Shown in pieces: positions 8,147-16,797 of a stretch of DNA of 51,217 nt. The position numbers were made by a program, and so were the translations under genes. The stretch lies in contig NIUT01000209.1 in NCBI GenBank assembly GCA_002254365.1, positions 1-51,217 on the forward strand. Reading direction: 5' to 3'. The DNA is from Nitrospira sp. UW-LDO-01. GTDB lineage: Bacteria > Nitrospirota > Nitrospiria > Nitrospirales > Nitrospiraceae. The notes beneath the pieces were generated by a model. The model had not been told where the DNA came from. It searched no databases and was given only the letters and a program-made list of their open reading frames with translations. Position 1 is the first letter of the stretch; each line of letters begins with the position of its first letter.

Positions 8147-8668
8147 TTATTTATCCGAATATCCAGGGAATTTGTGTCCCAAGGACTGCGGGAAGCTCAC
8201 AGTTCCATCAGGGAATTCCTGCCCATGCTGCCACAGTTGGTACACGATACCGTCTGTTCCTGCAGCTATTTCTACGACCTTGGCGGCCTGGTCAGCAGGC
8301 ATATCCAGCACTTGAACTCGTCCGGTCGCGACCTCCACCTTATGGTCGTGGAAATGCCGATGCCATTGAATGGCCGGGAGCTTGCGTGTGAGGTCCTTGG
8401 CGATGAAGTACTCGACCGCGACCAGCGGAGCCTTTGGATCGGTGGATTCGAAGAGCAGACATTGGAGGATCTTCTCGGAAATACCCTTGCAGTAATGATG
8501 GAACGGCCCACCTGCTTTTCCATCCGCCATCATATGAGGCGCCTGGACATGAATGTCGTATCCGACAGCCGGACCTGCAGCAGGTTCCCCGCTCACGGCT
8601 TTTTGTGTCGCAACGCCGCTACATCCGATGGCAACCAGTGCAAATGCGGCTAAGAGTCCCTGTCTCAT
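8147..8668 (-). CDS. DUF1264 (oil-body-associated-protein-like) lipoprotein
   Basis: This 173-residue protein has an N-terminal signal and a lipobox-like cysteine (LVAIGCSG, Cys16). The body matches the DUF1264 pattern as I know it: HHYCKGISEKILQCLLFES, then VAVEYFIAKDL, IQWHRHFHDHKVE with several His, and VYQLWQHGQEFPDGTVSFP. The family is known from plant oil bodies and many bacteria and its biochemical role is not established. The His and Cys residues could bind metal, which is inference. The gaggggggtat ribosome site fixes the start. It probably shares a transcript with the cytochrome c gene. Confidence 0.8.
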   Translation of the reverse strand: MRQGLLAAFALVAIGCSGVATQKAVSGEPAAGPAVGYDIHVQAPHMMADGKAGGPFHHYCKGISEKILQCLLFESTDPKAPLVAVEYFIAKDLTRKLPAIQWHRHFHDHKVEVATGRVQVLDMPADQAAKVVEIAAGTDGIVYQLWQHGQEFPDGTVSFPQSLGHKFPGYSDK

Positions 8669-8788
8669 TGGATACCCCCCTCGTCAATTTGAGGAGCCCT
8701 CTCCTAGCCCATCTAGGTAAAGAACAACCTCAGTATTCGATGGAGCATTAGATAGCACATGGCTGAAAAGGATTCGAATAACTTCAAG

Positions 8789-8820
8789 AAAAAAGCTGCC
8801 TAGCGTGAGCGAAGGCTAGG
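8789..8820 (-). terminator. Rho-independent terminator downstream of the PSP1/RicT gene
   Basis: On the minus strand, just after the stop at 8827, the sequence reads cctagc, a ten-base loop, gctagg, cagc and then six T. The short stem with a U-tract immediately downstream fits an intrinsic terminator for the PSP1-domain gene. Confidence 0.65.
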
Positions 8821-8826
8821 TGCGGA

Positions 8827-9663
8827 TTACGATGATAGGACTGGAGAAGAAGGTGAGTTCGCCTTGGTCGGAGTAATGAGGTGTTGAGCTTGCGACGGAA
8901 TCTTTCCCTGGGCATCCATCATCTCAAACATCAAACAGCACTTCAGCCGCCCGCAGACACCGAGCAGGCGAGGATCATCAATCGGCAGGTCCATCTTCTT
9001 TGCCTGCTTGGCTGTGACCGGTTTCACGTCGGTGAGAAATGACGTGCAACATAACACCAGACCGCAGGTATCGATCCCGCCCAGTCGCCTGGCTTCCTCA
9101 CGGACACCGACCTGGCGCATTTCAATCCGACCGCCAAACCGCCGTGCAAGGTCACGCACGAGCTCTCGAAAATCGATGCGTTCATCCGCCGTATAGACAA
9201 AGGTGAGCTGTCGGCGATCCATGGCTCCGTAGACCTCGACGAGTTTGAGGTAGACACTGAGATCGGCGGCTTTCGCCTTGCAATAGCCGGCCGCTTCTTC
9301 AGAGAGGCGCTCCAGTCTGGCAATCAACTCCGCTTCTTCAGAGTCCGGCTTGCGCAAGATGGATTTCATGGCCCGCATGGGCGGAGTAAACGGAGCTGAG
9401 TAGGGGGGGGTGTAGACGATGCCGTAGGTTACTTCACCGTCGGCCTCGAGTAGAACTGGGTCGCCAGACGACAAGGCCAGCCCATTCGATCCCAACTTCT
9501 TGACTTCTCCTCGGTTCCTTATCTTGATGCCGACAAGCGAGACCCAGGTCGGCCATGGAGTTAACACATCGGGGTTCACAAGGGATTCCATATCCCGATC
9601 ATACACAATTCCCAGGTGTGGTGAAAAGGATTGATGACGTGGATCATGTAAAAGTTTCAGCAA
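8827..9663 (-). CDS. PSP1-domain protein, RicT (YaaT)-like
   Basis: This protein of up to 278 residues contains the PSP1 domain (residues about 55-230). It has the cysteine arrangement of RicT proteins: GGIDTCGLVLCC followed by GVCGRLKCCLMFE. In Bacillus RicT works with RicA and RicF, binds Fe-S clusters and promotes RNase Y-dependent mRNA processing. The role in this lineage is not established. The ORF begins at a TTG with an aggaaaa site; ATG 9591 (MESLVNPDV) is an alternative start. A C-terminal tail (PSQAQHLITPTKAN) is low-complexity. It stands alone, with its own terminator. Confidence 0.85.
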   Translation of the reverse strand: MLKLLHDPRHQSFSPHLGIVYDRDMESLVNPDVLTPWPTWVSLVGIKIRNRGEVKKLGSNGLALSSGDPVLLEADGEVTYGIVYTPPYSAPFTPPMRAMKSILRKPDSEEAELIARLERLSEEAAGYCKAKAADLSVYLKLVEVYGAMDRRQLTFVYTADERIDFRELVRDLARRFGGRIEMRQVGVREEARRLGGIDTCGLVLCCTSFLTDVKPVTAKQAKKMDLPIDDPRLLGVCGRLKCCLMFEMMDAQGKIPSQAQHLITPTKANSPSSPVLSS

Positions 9664-9779
9664 CGGACTTTTCCTGATAAGTCCCGTAACGCATTAATAT
9701 TATGAATGAAAAATGCTAACACGGGAGCTATCTGCTTGTGGTAGGCTAACGTCTCGGGGGGAGGAAGAGGGAGTGAGCC

Positions 9780-10058
9780 ATGGGAACTATGTTGAAAGAG
9801 CGAAAGAAGATGCTCCGAATTCCCAATCAAGTCGTCTTGCCGTTCGGCTACCGCATCTCGGTTCGGCAGTTATCGGATGCCGAGATGGACAAGCGCGATT
9901 CGAATGCCGATGGGATCTGGGACGATGATACGAAGACTATTTATGTCCGGAAACGCCTTCCTGTAACCCGCCGCCGGTATATTCTTGCTCACGAGCTCGG
10001 TCATGCCTGGTTGGACTGGCAACATCGATATATGGACGATGGAAAGGCCAGTATCTAA
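9780..10058 (+). CDS. Small HELGH zinc-peptidase-like protein
   Basis: This 92-residue protein carries a gluzincin motif AHELGHAWLDW near residues 70-80, as in ImmA/IrrE-type (M78) and other small metallopeptidases. The upstream part (DDDTKTIYVRKRLPVTRRRY) looks like the beta-hairpin and helix that precede HExxH in that fold. The third zinc ligand expected after the motif is not obvious, because only about 15 residues follow. The protein is therefore minimal or truncated. A gaggaagagggag ribosome site supports ATG 9780. No transcription-factor partner lies next to it. Confidence 0.65.
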   Translation: MGTMLKERKKMLRIPNQVVLPFGYRISVRQLSDAEMDKRDSNADGIWDDDTKTIYVRKRLPVTRRRYILAHELGHAWLDWQHRYMDDGKASI

Positions 10059-10070
10059 GACGCCTCCCGG

Positions 10071-10541
10071 TCAGCCTTCCGCCAGACGCAGGATATGTTT
10101 CCACTCGCCTGAGGTGACCGGCTGAACCGAGAGCCGAGAGCCTTTCTGCAGTAGAACCATGCCCTTCAGTGGAGGATCTTTCCGCAAGTCGTCCAATGGT
10201 AACGGTTTCGAAAATGTTCTGAGATATTTGATGTCGACCATATCCCATCTCGGTTCAGATGGCTTACTTGCAGGGTCGTAATGCTTGTCCTTCTTATCGA
10301 ACTGTGTGGAATCCGGATAGGCGGTCTTGACGACTTCTGCGATGCCGACGACCGCAGGGGGATCAGCGTTACTATGGTAGAACAGAACGTGATCACCAAT
10401 CGCCATCGTACGCATATAATTGCGAGCTTGATAATTACGAACCCCATCCCAACAGGTCCTCTGGCCTGGGGCTCGCGCGAGGTCCTCGATCGAGAACGTA
10501 GACGGCTCGGATTTCATGAGCCAATACTTTCTTGAAACCAT
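10071..10541 (-). CDS. EVE-domain protein (PUA-like fold)
   Basis: This 156-residue protein is essentially one EVE domain. It starts RKYWLMKSEPSTFSIEDL and continues with CWDGVRNYQARNYMR, GDHVLFYHSN and AVVGIAEVVKTAYPD. EVE domains are thought to bind modified nucleotides in DNA or RNA, and the human homologue is THYN1. The ORF reaches to 10598, but ATG 10541 has a strong gaagggagtgatagga upstream and matches the family start. It follows a hypothetical gene on the same strand by about 70 bases and ends 12 bases from the convergent HELGH gene. Confidence 0.88.
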   Translation of the reverse strand: MVSRKYWLMKSEPSTFSIEDLARAPGQRTCWDGVRNYQARNYMRTMAIGDHVLFYHSNADPPAVVGIAEVVKTAYPDSTQFDKKDKHYDPASKPSEPRWDMVDIKYLRTFSKPLPLDDLRKDPPLKGMVLLQKGSRLSVQPVTSGEWKHILRLAEG

Positions 10542-10613
10542 TCCTATCACTCCCTTCTCATGATGCTCGACGGTACAGTATGAAGCGCGGATGAACATCC
10601 GCGTTCTGAAGGC

Positions 10614-11000
10614 TCAAGGCCTTTCTCCTGAGCGGGACTCGATAAAATCGATCAGGGCATGATAGGTCAGTTCTCTCATTTTTGCCTTACCTGGACTCTG
10701 GCCACCCAGATTTGCCTCCAGCCACACACGGTCCGAGATGGGTGAGAGGGCTTCGTTACAGAGGTCCCACATGTCATGAAGAAAACTGTCCGGCAATCCC
10801 ACTTGTATTCCTTCCGATTCGATCCGGTCATCGAGTAAGGCTAACAGATCAGACACCGCCTGATCTGGGCGGTAGGGATAGGACGTGAATCCAAATTGTT
10901 GGTGGGAATGGCTCTCCTGCTCAGCCTGATCGACCAGGTCTCGCATGTACGCTTTAAGCAAACCGATGATGTGACCGGAAAAAATTTGCGGGGATCCCAT
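10614..11000 (-). CDS. Hypothetical acidic cytosolic protein
   Basis: This is a 128-residue helical protein without signal peptide or membrane segment. It is rich in acidic residues (ALLDDRIESEGIQVGLPDS) and contains HDMWDLCNEALSPISDRVW. I do not recognise a family. It lies upstream of the EVE gene on the same strand and may share its transcript. The composition is consistent with a real gene. The start at 11000 lacks a clear ribosome site, so it could begin elsewhere. Confidence 0.55.
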   Translation of the reverse strand: MGSPQIFSGHIIGLLKAYMRDLVDQAEQESHSHQQFGFTSYPYRPDQAVSDLLALLDDRIESEGIQVGLPDSFLHDMWDLCNEALSPISDRVWLEANLGGQSPGKAKMRELTYHALIDFIESRSGERP

Positions 11001-11124
11001 GCGCCATTATCGAGCTTCTGTGAAGAAGGAGCAAGCTGATCGACGATGACTTCGGACTGGCCAAGATCTCTGTTGAGAAGGAGAACTTTTGCAAGGCTGG
11101 AAGAGACGAGTGGTGGTTGGGCGG

Positions 11125-11199
11125 GGGTACACCTCGCTGCCTCGATATGAGCGACGATCTCTCATTGGCTATCTCATGCACGGCAGGGCCGGTGTACCC
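11125..11199. other. Structured intergenic inverted repeat
   Basis: Within the 450-base gap between the divergent hypothetical and ykgJ-like genes, gggtacacc (11125-11133) pairs with ggtgtaccc (11191-11199). Inside that, ctgcc (11137-11141) pairs with ggcag (11182-11186), and tgag/ctca pairs lie at the core. The ORFs over this region are not convincing. It may be a structured leader or small RNA, or a DNA cruciform. The rest of the gap shows nothing I can name. Confidence 0.4.
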
Positions 11200-11453
11200 G
11201 CGCATTGTAAACTGTACGCCTTTTCCTGCGACTCGCAAGACCTAAAGATGGCCTTATCTGGAAGTCCATTTGGGGTAGGCTGATTGAACCGGTAGGATCT
11301 GCTGTGCGTGATGGAAAAGATCCAATGGTGTTAGGAAGGGGCCTCATGGGCACAGTGGCATGATGGGGCGTTGACCCCCAGCTCTTGATTCGTCCCGCAG
11401 ACGCATATTACTGTCTATGCGCAAGTGAATAGAGGAATGGATCCGATTCTAAA

Positions 11454-12266
11454 TTGGTTGCCTCGATGATTTCCCAGGTCAGTGAGCGCTTCGAGATTTC
11501 GCTGAACACCTCTGCCGGCCAAATTACCACGGCTGTCGATGTGCCGACCGGGTTCGTTCCCATTACGTCTATTGTGCCGCTCATGAGACGTTTGGGAGAA
11601 GAGGCCCAAGCCTTGGAGATTGCACGGGTGGGTGAGCAGGGAAGGGCACCTTCCTGTCAAAAAGGCTGTGCGGCTTGCTGTCGAATGTTGGTTCCCCTGT
11701 CTGCACCGGAGGCGTTTGCAGTCCGAGAGTGGGTTCGTTCTCGCCCTGCCGAGCAACAAGCTCGTATCGTTGCCCGCTTTACTGAGACAAAAGTGCGGCT
11801 GCTTTCCAAGGGGATCTGGCAACAACTCTCGGAATTGTGCGGGGCCTCTGAGCCCTGCAGCGACGAAATTGTAGATGAAGTGAACCATAGGTATTACGCG
11901 TTGCGGTTGCCCTGTCCGTTTCTGGAAGAAGAAAACTGCACAATCTATGATGAGCGCCCTGCAGCCTGTCGTGAACTGTTGGTGACGTCTCCTGCCGATC
12001 GATGTGAGGATCTCCTTGCGAATCCGGTGGACACGATTGCCGCACCGATGCGGATCAGTACGGTTCTGGGGTTGTTGTGGCAGGATGTGACTAGCACGTC
12101 GACCAGGTTGATTCCACTTCCCCTTGCTCTGGATTGGGCAGAAGCACACGCACGAGAGAACGACCGAACCTTGAAGGGTACCCAGCTTTTCGACCAAGCG
12201 TTGGATAAGGTCTGGCGATTTTTGAGCCAGTCATTTTCAGATGGAGGTAGAACAGCTGGCAGCTGA
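11454..12266 (+). CDS. YkgJ-family cysteine-cluster (CxxxCxxCC) protein
   Basis: This protein of about 270 residues has a cysteine cluster SCQKGCAACCRMLVPLS (residues about 67-84). Later come LPCPFLEEENCTIYDERPAAC and REL. That is the pattern of the YkgJ/UPF0153 zinc- or iron-chelating family; its biochemical role is unsettled. The start is uncertain. The track uses TTG 11454, while ATG 11466 is an alternative. A ten-codon ORF (ATG 11437, preceded by agagg) ends with a TGA that overlaps ATG 11466, so a leader peptide with translational coupling is possible. It is followed 38 bases later by thrH on the same strand. Confidence 0.82.
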   Translation: MVASMISQVSERFEISLNTSAGQITTAVDVPTGFVPITSIVPLMRRLGEEAQALEIARVGEQGRAPSCQKGCAACCRMLVPLSAPEAFAVREWVRSRPAEQQARIVARFTETKVRLLSKGIWQQLSELCGASEPCSDEIVDEVNHRYYALRLPCPFLEEENCTIYDERPAACRELLVTSPADRCEDLLANPVDTIAAPMRISTVLGLLWQDVTSTSTRLIPLPLALDWAEAHARENDRTLKGTQLFDQALDKVWRFLSQSFSDGGRTAGS

Positions 12267-12304
12267 TTGTTGTACACGATGGCAGCCAGATGAGAGGAGA
12301 AGGA

Positions 12305-12925
12305 ATGCAGAAGCCAGTTGTGGTGTGTTTAGACCTGGAGGGTGTGCTCGTTCCCGAGATTTGGATTAACGTCGCGCTGAAGACAGGGATTGATGAGTTG
12401 AAGGTGACCACCCGGGAGATGCCGGACTATGACCAACTCATGAAGCAACGAATGGGGATTCTCGATCAACATGGCTTGAAGATCGGTGAGATTCAAGCGG
12501 TCATCGCCGAAATGGGTCCATTGGAAGGGGCCATTGACTTCCTCGGCTGGCTGCGGGAGCGCGGTCAAGTGGTCATCTTATCCGATACGTTCTATCAGTT
12601 TGCTCAGCCCCTCATGCGGCAGTTGGGCTTTCCAACACTTTTCTGTAATCAGCTTGATATTGATCCGCAGGGCCGGATCGTGAACTATCACATGCGGATG
12701 GAGAATCCAAAGAAACATGCGGTCGCCTCGCTGAAGGCATTGAATTTCTTTACCGTCGCTGCGGGGGATTCGTACAATGATATTGGGATGTTAAGGGAAG
12801 CTGATAAAGGGTTTTTCTTCAGGCCGCCCGACCATTTGCCAGAAGAGTTCCCGGCGTTTCCGGTTACTCAGAGCTATGGAGAACTTCAGCAGCGATTTGT
12901 GAAGGCGGGGTGTTTCTCCGCTTGA
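12305..12925 (+). CDS. thrH: ThrH: phosphoserine phosphatase / homoserine phosphotransferase
   Basis: This is a HAD-superfamily enzyme of 206 residues, the usual ThrH length. Motif I is CLDLEGVLVPEIW with Asp nucleophile and Glu in the second-acid position, as in SerB/ThrH. Motif II is VILSDTFYQF and motif III/IV is AAGDSYNDIGMLREAD. Characterised ThrH dephosphorylates phosphoserine and can pass the phosphate to homoserine, linking serine and threonine biosynthesis. The start at 12305 is set by agaggagaagga; the track start at 12290 lies before that site. Confidence 0.92.
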   Translation: MQKPVVVCLDLEGVLVPEIWINVALKTGIDELKVTTREMPDYDQLMKQRMGILDQHGLKIGEIQAVIAEMGPLEGAIDFLGWLRERGQVVILSDTFYQFAQPLMRQLGFPTLFCNQLDIDPQGRIVNYHMRMENPKKHAVASLKALNFFTVAAGDSYNDIGMLREADKGFFFRPPDHLPEEFPAFPVTQSYGELQQRFVKAGCFSA

Positions 12926-12950
12926 GAAGTACCTGCTCACAGGGCTGAGC

Positions 12951-12983
12951 TATGGGTCCGAGCTAAAGCGGTCCCGACCCATG
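12951..12983. terminator. Possible bidirectional terminator hairpin between thrH and the porin gene
   Basis: The convergent gap holds tatgggtc paired with gacccatg across a 17-base loop, with partial extension of the stem (ctga / tcag) outward. No strong T-tract is present. Its position between convergent stops suggests a shared transcription-end structure. Confidence 0.35.
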
Positions 12984-12985
12984 CT

Positions 12986-14740
12986 TCAGAAGTTGATCCA
13001 GAGCTGGGCATAGGCCCAGTCTTGGCCAACCGCATTACGTCCCAAATTATGGGAAATATAGGGACCAGGAAACAGATGCCCATAGCCGCTTTGGAAAGCG
13101 ACCATGCCGTTCATGAAGAAATGGGTCCACACGAAGCTTACTTCGTCACCGATATGGGTCACGGTGTTATCAGGACGTGAGAAGACATAGACCCCTTGAC
13201 TTGCGCGGTACCAGTTATCTCTGGCATTTGCAAGGTGTAGGTTCGTGTACCACAGCTCGATGTGGTCGTCCGTGGTCAGACGGGCCTGGAAGTTACCTGA
13301 GAAGCTCATCATGTTCTTCCACGCCATGACGTCCATGTATCCCATATGGATATGATTCGTCGGGAAGAAGTTTTCAAACGTGTTGGCTGTTCTGCAATCG
13401 CCATAGGCTCCATTTAACGTGCAATTCGCGCGACCGTCGCCGGATGCATAGTCAAAATTGAAGGCAATACGGGGCTTGCCTGGCAGGTTAAATGCTGTGT
13501 ATCCGATCCAGTTTCTGGTCGCCCAAGCATTGATGTGAAGACATTTCCCCTCACCGCCGGGATCGCCGCAGAGGCCGCTCGCACTGGCGGCGGTGTCTCC
13601 CATCTGTCCAAATTGGTAGACCACTTCGCTTGAGGCATCGAAATATCCTTTTTTCATGGCGACTCTTGTGCCAAGTGTGTGGCGAGTCTGATTGCCGTGC
13701 TTTGGGGTACCCAACCCTTGTCCGGAAATGTCTCCTCCTCCAAGATTATTTTTATAGTAGACGTAGAAGGGTTCAATGAGGAAACCAGGGACTGCCTTAA
13801 TTTGGTTATAGAGAATGAATAAATCAGTGTCACCTGCCCCGTTCTTAGACTGACCAGTTCCTGTGATGTTCGGGTTTCCGCTTCCGAGGGGGGCTCCTTG
13901 GACGAGGTCTGTTTCTGCCGTCCGAAACCAGCCAGCATGTGTATCCATGATGCTGTGGCTGTATTGCACCATCACACCATCGAAGGAGAAGCCTGTGTTG
14001 GCCCAGTCAAAGTGACCGAAGAGGCTTTGGTCACCGAAGACGATGTACTGACGACCAGCCTTGAGTCCAAGTCCCTGTATACCGGCAAAGTTTCGGATCA
14101 GCATATAACCGGCTCGTATGCCCAGTGAGCAGACGGGTCTTCCCCCGGCACTGGGAGTAGAACCGCAGGTGTGAATAATGGGATCCCCATTACCGCCTCC
14201 ACCTCCAGCCCCGACCGGTGATCCGTTTCCTCCCCATGTTCGGGAATCAATGAATTCGAGGTAAAAGTTGACATCAGGAGAGAGATCGTAGCCGATTCCC
14301 AAACGAGTCATCTGCTGGACGAACTGGTCGTTGGCAGTTCCGGTAATGGGAGCCAGACCAGATGCAGTTAGGGTATTGCAATTACCGCCGGCTCCGATTC
14401 CTCCCCCGAAACAGACATTGTTGCGGAATTCTGGTCGTACGCGTAGGTCGGCCCGCATCCAGAGATTTTTCAGGTCGAAATTGCGACCAGTCTTTGGATC
14501 GAATGGCTCATAGGCCTCTTTTTGGGGAATACCTCGCCCAATCACGATGGGGTTTGTGATTTTTTCTCCCTCAGGGAGTTGAAAGGCCGCTTGTACTGTG
14601 GAATGACCTGCGAAGAGACTGACCAGTGTCAGGACTTGTACAAGTGCGTTCTTCGCGTATCCGGACTTCTTCGGTGTTCCCTTGCCATGCAGTGTGTCCA
14701 TAATGTCGTTAGACAGGCAGATACCATCTAGTGCTCTCAT
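12986..14740 (-). CDS. Outer-membrane beta-barrel protein, alginate-export/porin type
   Basis: This protein of up to 584 residues has a signal peptide (hydrophobic VLTLVSLFAGHSTVQA) and ends in an aromatic YAQLWINF, the C-terminal strand signal of outer-membrane barrels. The body is rich in alternating aromatic/Gly strands and Gly-rich loops (GAGGGGGNGD). The N-terminal FDLKNLWMRADLRVRPEFRN resembles alginate-export (AlgE-like) family porins as I know them, so a substrate-selective channel is likely but the cargo is unknown. The start is uncertain: ATG 14740 and ATG 14701 both lack a good ribosome site. Four or more Cys in the loops are unusual for a porin. Confidence 0.75.
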   Translation of the reverse strand: MRALDGICLSNDIMDTLHGKGTPKKSGYAKNALVQVLTLVSLFAGHSTVQAAFQLPEGEKITNPIVIGRGIPQKEAYEPFDPKTGRNFDLKNLWMRADLRVRPEFRNNVCFGGGIGAGGNCNTLTASGLAPITGTANDQFVQQMTRLGIGYDLSPDVNFYLEFIDSRTWGGNGSPVGAGGGGGNGDPIIHTCGSTPSAGGRPVCSLGIRAGYMLIRNFAGIQGLGLKAGRQYIVFGDQSLFGHFDWANTGFSFDGVMVQYSHSIMDTHAGWFRTAETDLVQGAPLGSGNPNITGTGQSKNGAGDTDLFILYNQIKAVPGFLIEPFYVYYKNNLGGGDISGQGLGTPKHGNQTRHTLGTRVAMKKGYFDASSEVVYQFGQMGDTAASASGLCGDPGGEGKCLHINAWATRNWIGYTAFNLPGKPRIAFNFDYASGDGRANCTLNGAYGDCRTANTFENFFPTNHIHMGYMDVMAWKNMMSFSGNFQARLTTDDHIELWYTNLHLANARDNWYRASQGVYVFSRPDNTVTHIGDEVSFVWTHFFMNGMVAFQSGYGHLFPGPYISHNLGRNAVGQDWAYAQLWINF

Positions 14741-14932
14741 CGTCAGGTGGATTTGGTTGCGGTCTCAAAAACCCAAGGGATTTGCGTACGAACCCGAGGG
14801 GGAGAACAGCTGGGCCAGGGTGTCCAACCATCGTCACGAAGATCTTGATGAGTGCGAAGCTACGAGATGTGAGTGAGGCGGCTGTCTTTCTCCTTTATGA
14901 GGGTGGTCAAACCGGGTGTGATTCAATTTGGG

Positions 14933-15232
14933 TCATACAGGACCGGACTTAGATAATGCTGATGGACTCGTCTCTTCCGGCTTGGGTTCGGCTGTGAGTT
15001 CTTCTTCGGCTTCTTTGAGGGAGGCTTGAAGGTCTTGTTCTACCATTTTGACTTCCTGCTGTATCATATTGAGCTCCGGCTCAACGGATTTGCGAAGGTC
15101 CTCAGCCGTATCTTTAAAGCCCCTGATGGCTTTACCAACTTGACGACCGACTTCCGGCAGTTCTTTGGGTCCAAAGAGGAGAAAGGCGATGATCAAAATG
15201 ATGAGGATCTCGCCTGCGCCCAGTCCAAACAT
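14933..15232 (-). CDS. Sec-independent translocase TatA/TatB-type subunit
   Basis: This 99-residue protein has one N-terminal membrane helix (GAGEILIILIIAFLLFGP), the FGPKELPEVGRQVGK hinge and an amphipathic helix. An acidic coiled tail (EVKMVEQDLQASLKEAEEEL) follows. The Glu in GAGEIL is typical of TatB and the longer charged tail also leans to TatB, but TatA/B cannot be separated firmly by eye. It lies just downstream of a second Tat gene; tatC is not in the window. Confidence 0.85.
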   Translation of the reverse strand: MFGLGAGEILIILIIAFLLFGPKELPEVGRQVGKAIRGFKDTAEDLRKSVEPELNMIQQEVKMVEQDLQASLKEAEEELTAEPKPEETSPSALSKSGPV

Positions 15233-15298
15233 GATTGGTTATTGCGGTAATTGTCTGACGGCGCCCCGTCATTTGTTCATCCACCTGGGGGTGGGCTG

Positions 15299-15583
15299 TC
15301 AGCCTTGTTTCACCTGAGTGGGTTGGGTGGTCGCGGGCCCGGGCGATGGAGTTGGTTCAGTGTGAGTGCCGACCTGAGCAGCAGCGCTAGCCTGAGGGGC
15401 ACCATGTGAAGGCTGTTCGCCTGGCGTGACATCGATCGCGTCGGCTTCATGAACCGATTTCTTAAAACCCTTGATGGCTTTACCGAGCCCTTCTCCCAAT
15501 TGGGGCAGCTTCCCTGCACCGAAGATTATCAGCACAATAATCAGGATCAGGAGTAGTTCCATCCAACCAAATGAGCCGAACAT
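15299..15583 (-). CDS. tatA: Sec-independent protein translocase subunit TatA
   Basis: This 94-residue protein has the TatA layout: a short periplasmic N-terminus, helix [20 protein letters not shown], the hinge [16 protein letters not shown] and a disordered Pro/Ala/Thr-rich tail. TatA multimers form the pore-like path for folded twin-arginine substrates. An agaggaaa ribosome site supports ATG 15583. It is the first of two tandem tatA/B-type genes, 122 bases downstream of mnmA on the same strand. Confidence 0.9.
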   Translation of the reverse strand: MFGSFGWMELLLILIIVLIIFGAGKLPQLGEGLGKAIKGFKKSVHEADAIDVTPGEQPSHGAPQASAAAQVGTHTEPTPSPGPATTQPTQVKQG

Positions 15584-15705
15584 GATTTCCTCTGATCGAT
15601 AGGGACTACTGTGTCTGTCGAGGACATGACAGAGTAGTGCAATTTCGCGCCCGTTATCCCCCCGAGGCTATCTGAATATTCAGGGACAAGTCAAGAAGCA
15701 GGGTT

Positions 15706-16797
15706 TCATGACGAGAGTGGGAAGGGTTGTATGATACCGCCACCAAGAACGTCGTCCCCACTATAGAATACAGCCGATTGTCCAGGACTTAATGCTCGCT
15801 GGGGCTGGCTGAATTGGACATGTAAGACCGACGAGTTCAGCAGTGTGAGTGTTGCGAGCGTCGGAGGCGTTGCATACCGGACCTTCACGTACACTTCTGT
15901 ACTCTGGGATGGGAAATCGGGAGCAAACATATTCAGGTCGTCGACGGTGCATTCTGAGTGCAGTCGTTCGCCCGGCCCGAGCACGACTGTATTGGTGGTC
16001 GGGTGTACCTGATGAACGTAAAGACGCTGGCCTGTGGCAATACCAAGGCCGCGACGCTGCCCTGGTGTATAGAACGCAATACCATCATGTCGACCCAGTG
16101 GACGGCCCTCCTGGTCAATAAACAATCCCTGCTTCATTGAATGGGGCGCTTCTTTTTCAAGGAAAGTTCGATAATCACCCTGACTCACGAAGCAGATCTC
16201 CTGGCTTTCCTTGAGCTCTTCCACGGGTAGGCCCAGCGCCTCGGCTTCTCTCCAGACCGTGGCTTTCTCCATGCTGCCTAATGGAAAGAGGAGACGAGGG
16301 AGCCATTCAGCCCGCAGGCGATAGAGAAAATATGTTTGGTCTTTTCGAGGATCGACTGACCGTGAGAGGACGGAGAATCCTCGGTGGTCATGCAATCGCG
16401 CGTAATGCCCGGTTGCCACATAGTCGAAGCTGCGTTGTAGGGCCAGCTCGATAAGGGTATGAATCTTTACCCGTTCATTACATCGGACACAGGGGTTGGG
16501 TGTCGTACCAGTGGTATAACCTTGGATGAAGTCGTCGATGACAGCCTCGCGAAACGTATGCCGGGTATCAACGACCTCGTGCGGGATGTCGAGGAGTTTC
16601 GCGACATGCCGTGCGATCCCAACCTTGCAACAGCCTCGTTCTTGCCACTTCTTTGATGTGGCGGTTGCGTCGTCCTCATGTTCCCATACCTGAAGGGTGA
16701 TGCCATGGACGTCATAGCCCTGGCGGACGAGCAATGCAGCGGCGACGGAGCTATCAACGCCCCCGCTCATACCTAAGAGGACAGATTTCCGATTCAT
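15706..16797 (-). CDS. mnmA: tRNA-specific 2-thiouridylase MnmA
   Basis: This 363-residue enzyme thiolates U34 of tRNA-Lys, -Glu and -Gln. The P-loop of the N-type ATP pyrophosphatase is LLGMSGGVDSSVAAALL near the start. The catalytic cysteines fit NPCVRCNE and SQEICFVSQGDY. The C-terminal beta-barrel ends at DDVLGGGIIQPF. Length and motifs are complete. In this window it joins mnmE and mnmG, which place the cmnm5 group on the same base. Confidence 0.97.
   Translation of the reverse strand: MNRKSVLLGMSGGVDSSVAAALLVRQGYDVHGITLQVWEHEDDATATSKKWQERGCCKVGIARHVAKLLDIPHEVVDTRHTFREAVIDDFIQGYTTGTTPNPCVRCNERVKIHTLIELALQRSFDYVATGHYARLHDHRGFSVLSRSVDPRKDQTYFLYRLRAEWLPRLLFPLGSMEKATVWREAEALGLPVEELKESQEICFVSQGDYRTFLEKEAPHSMKQGLFIDQEGRPLGRHDGIAFYTPGQRRGLGIATGQRLYVHQVHPTTNTVVLGPGERLHSECTVDDLNMFAPDFPSQSTEVYVKVRYATPPTLATLTLLNSSVLHVQFSQPQRALSPGQSAVFYSGDDVLGGGIIQPFPLSS

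Noticed and set aside
11415-12197. 260-residue minus-strand ORF
   Set aside because: Antisense to the YkgJ-family gene with its cysteine clusters; composition not protein-like.
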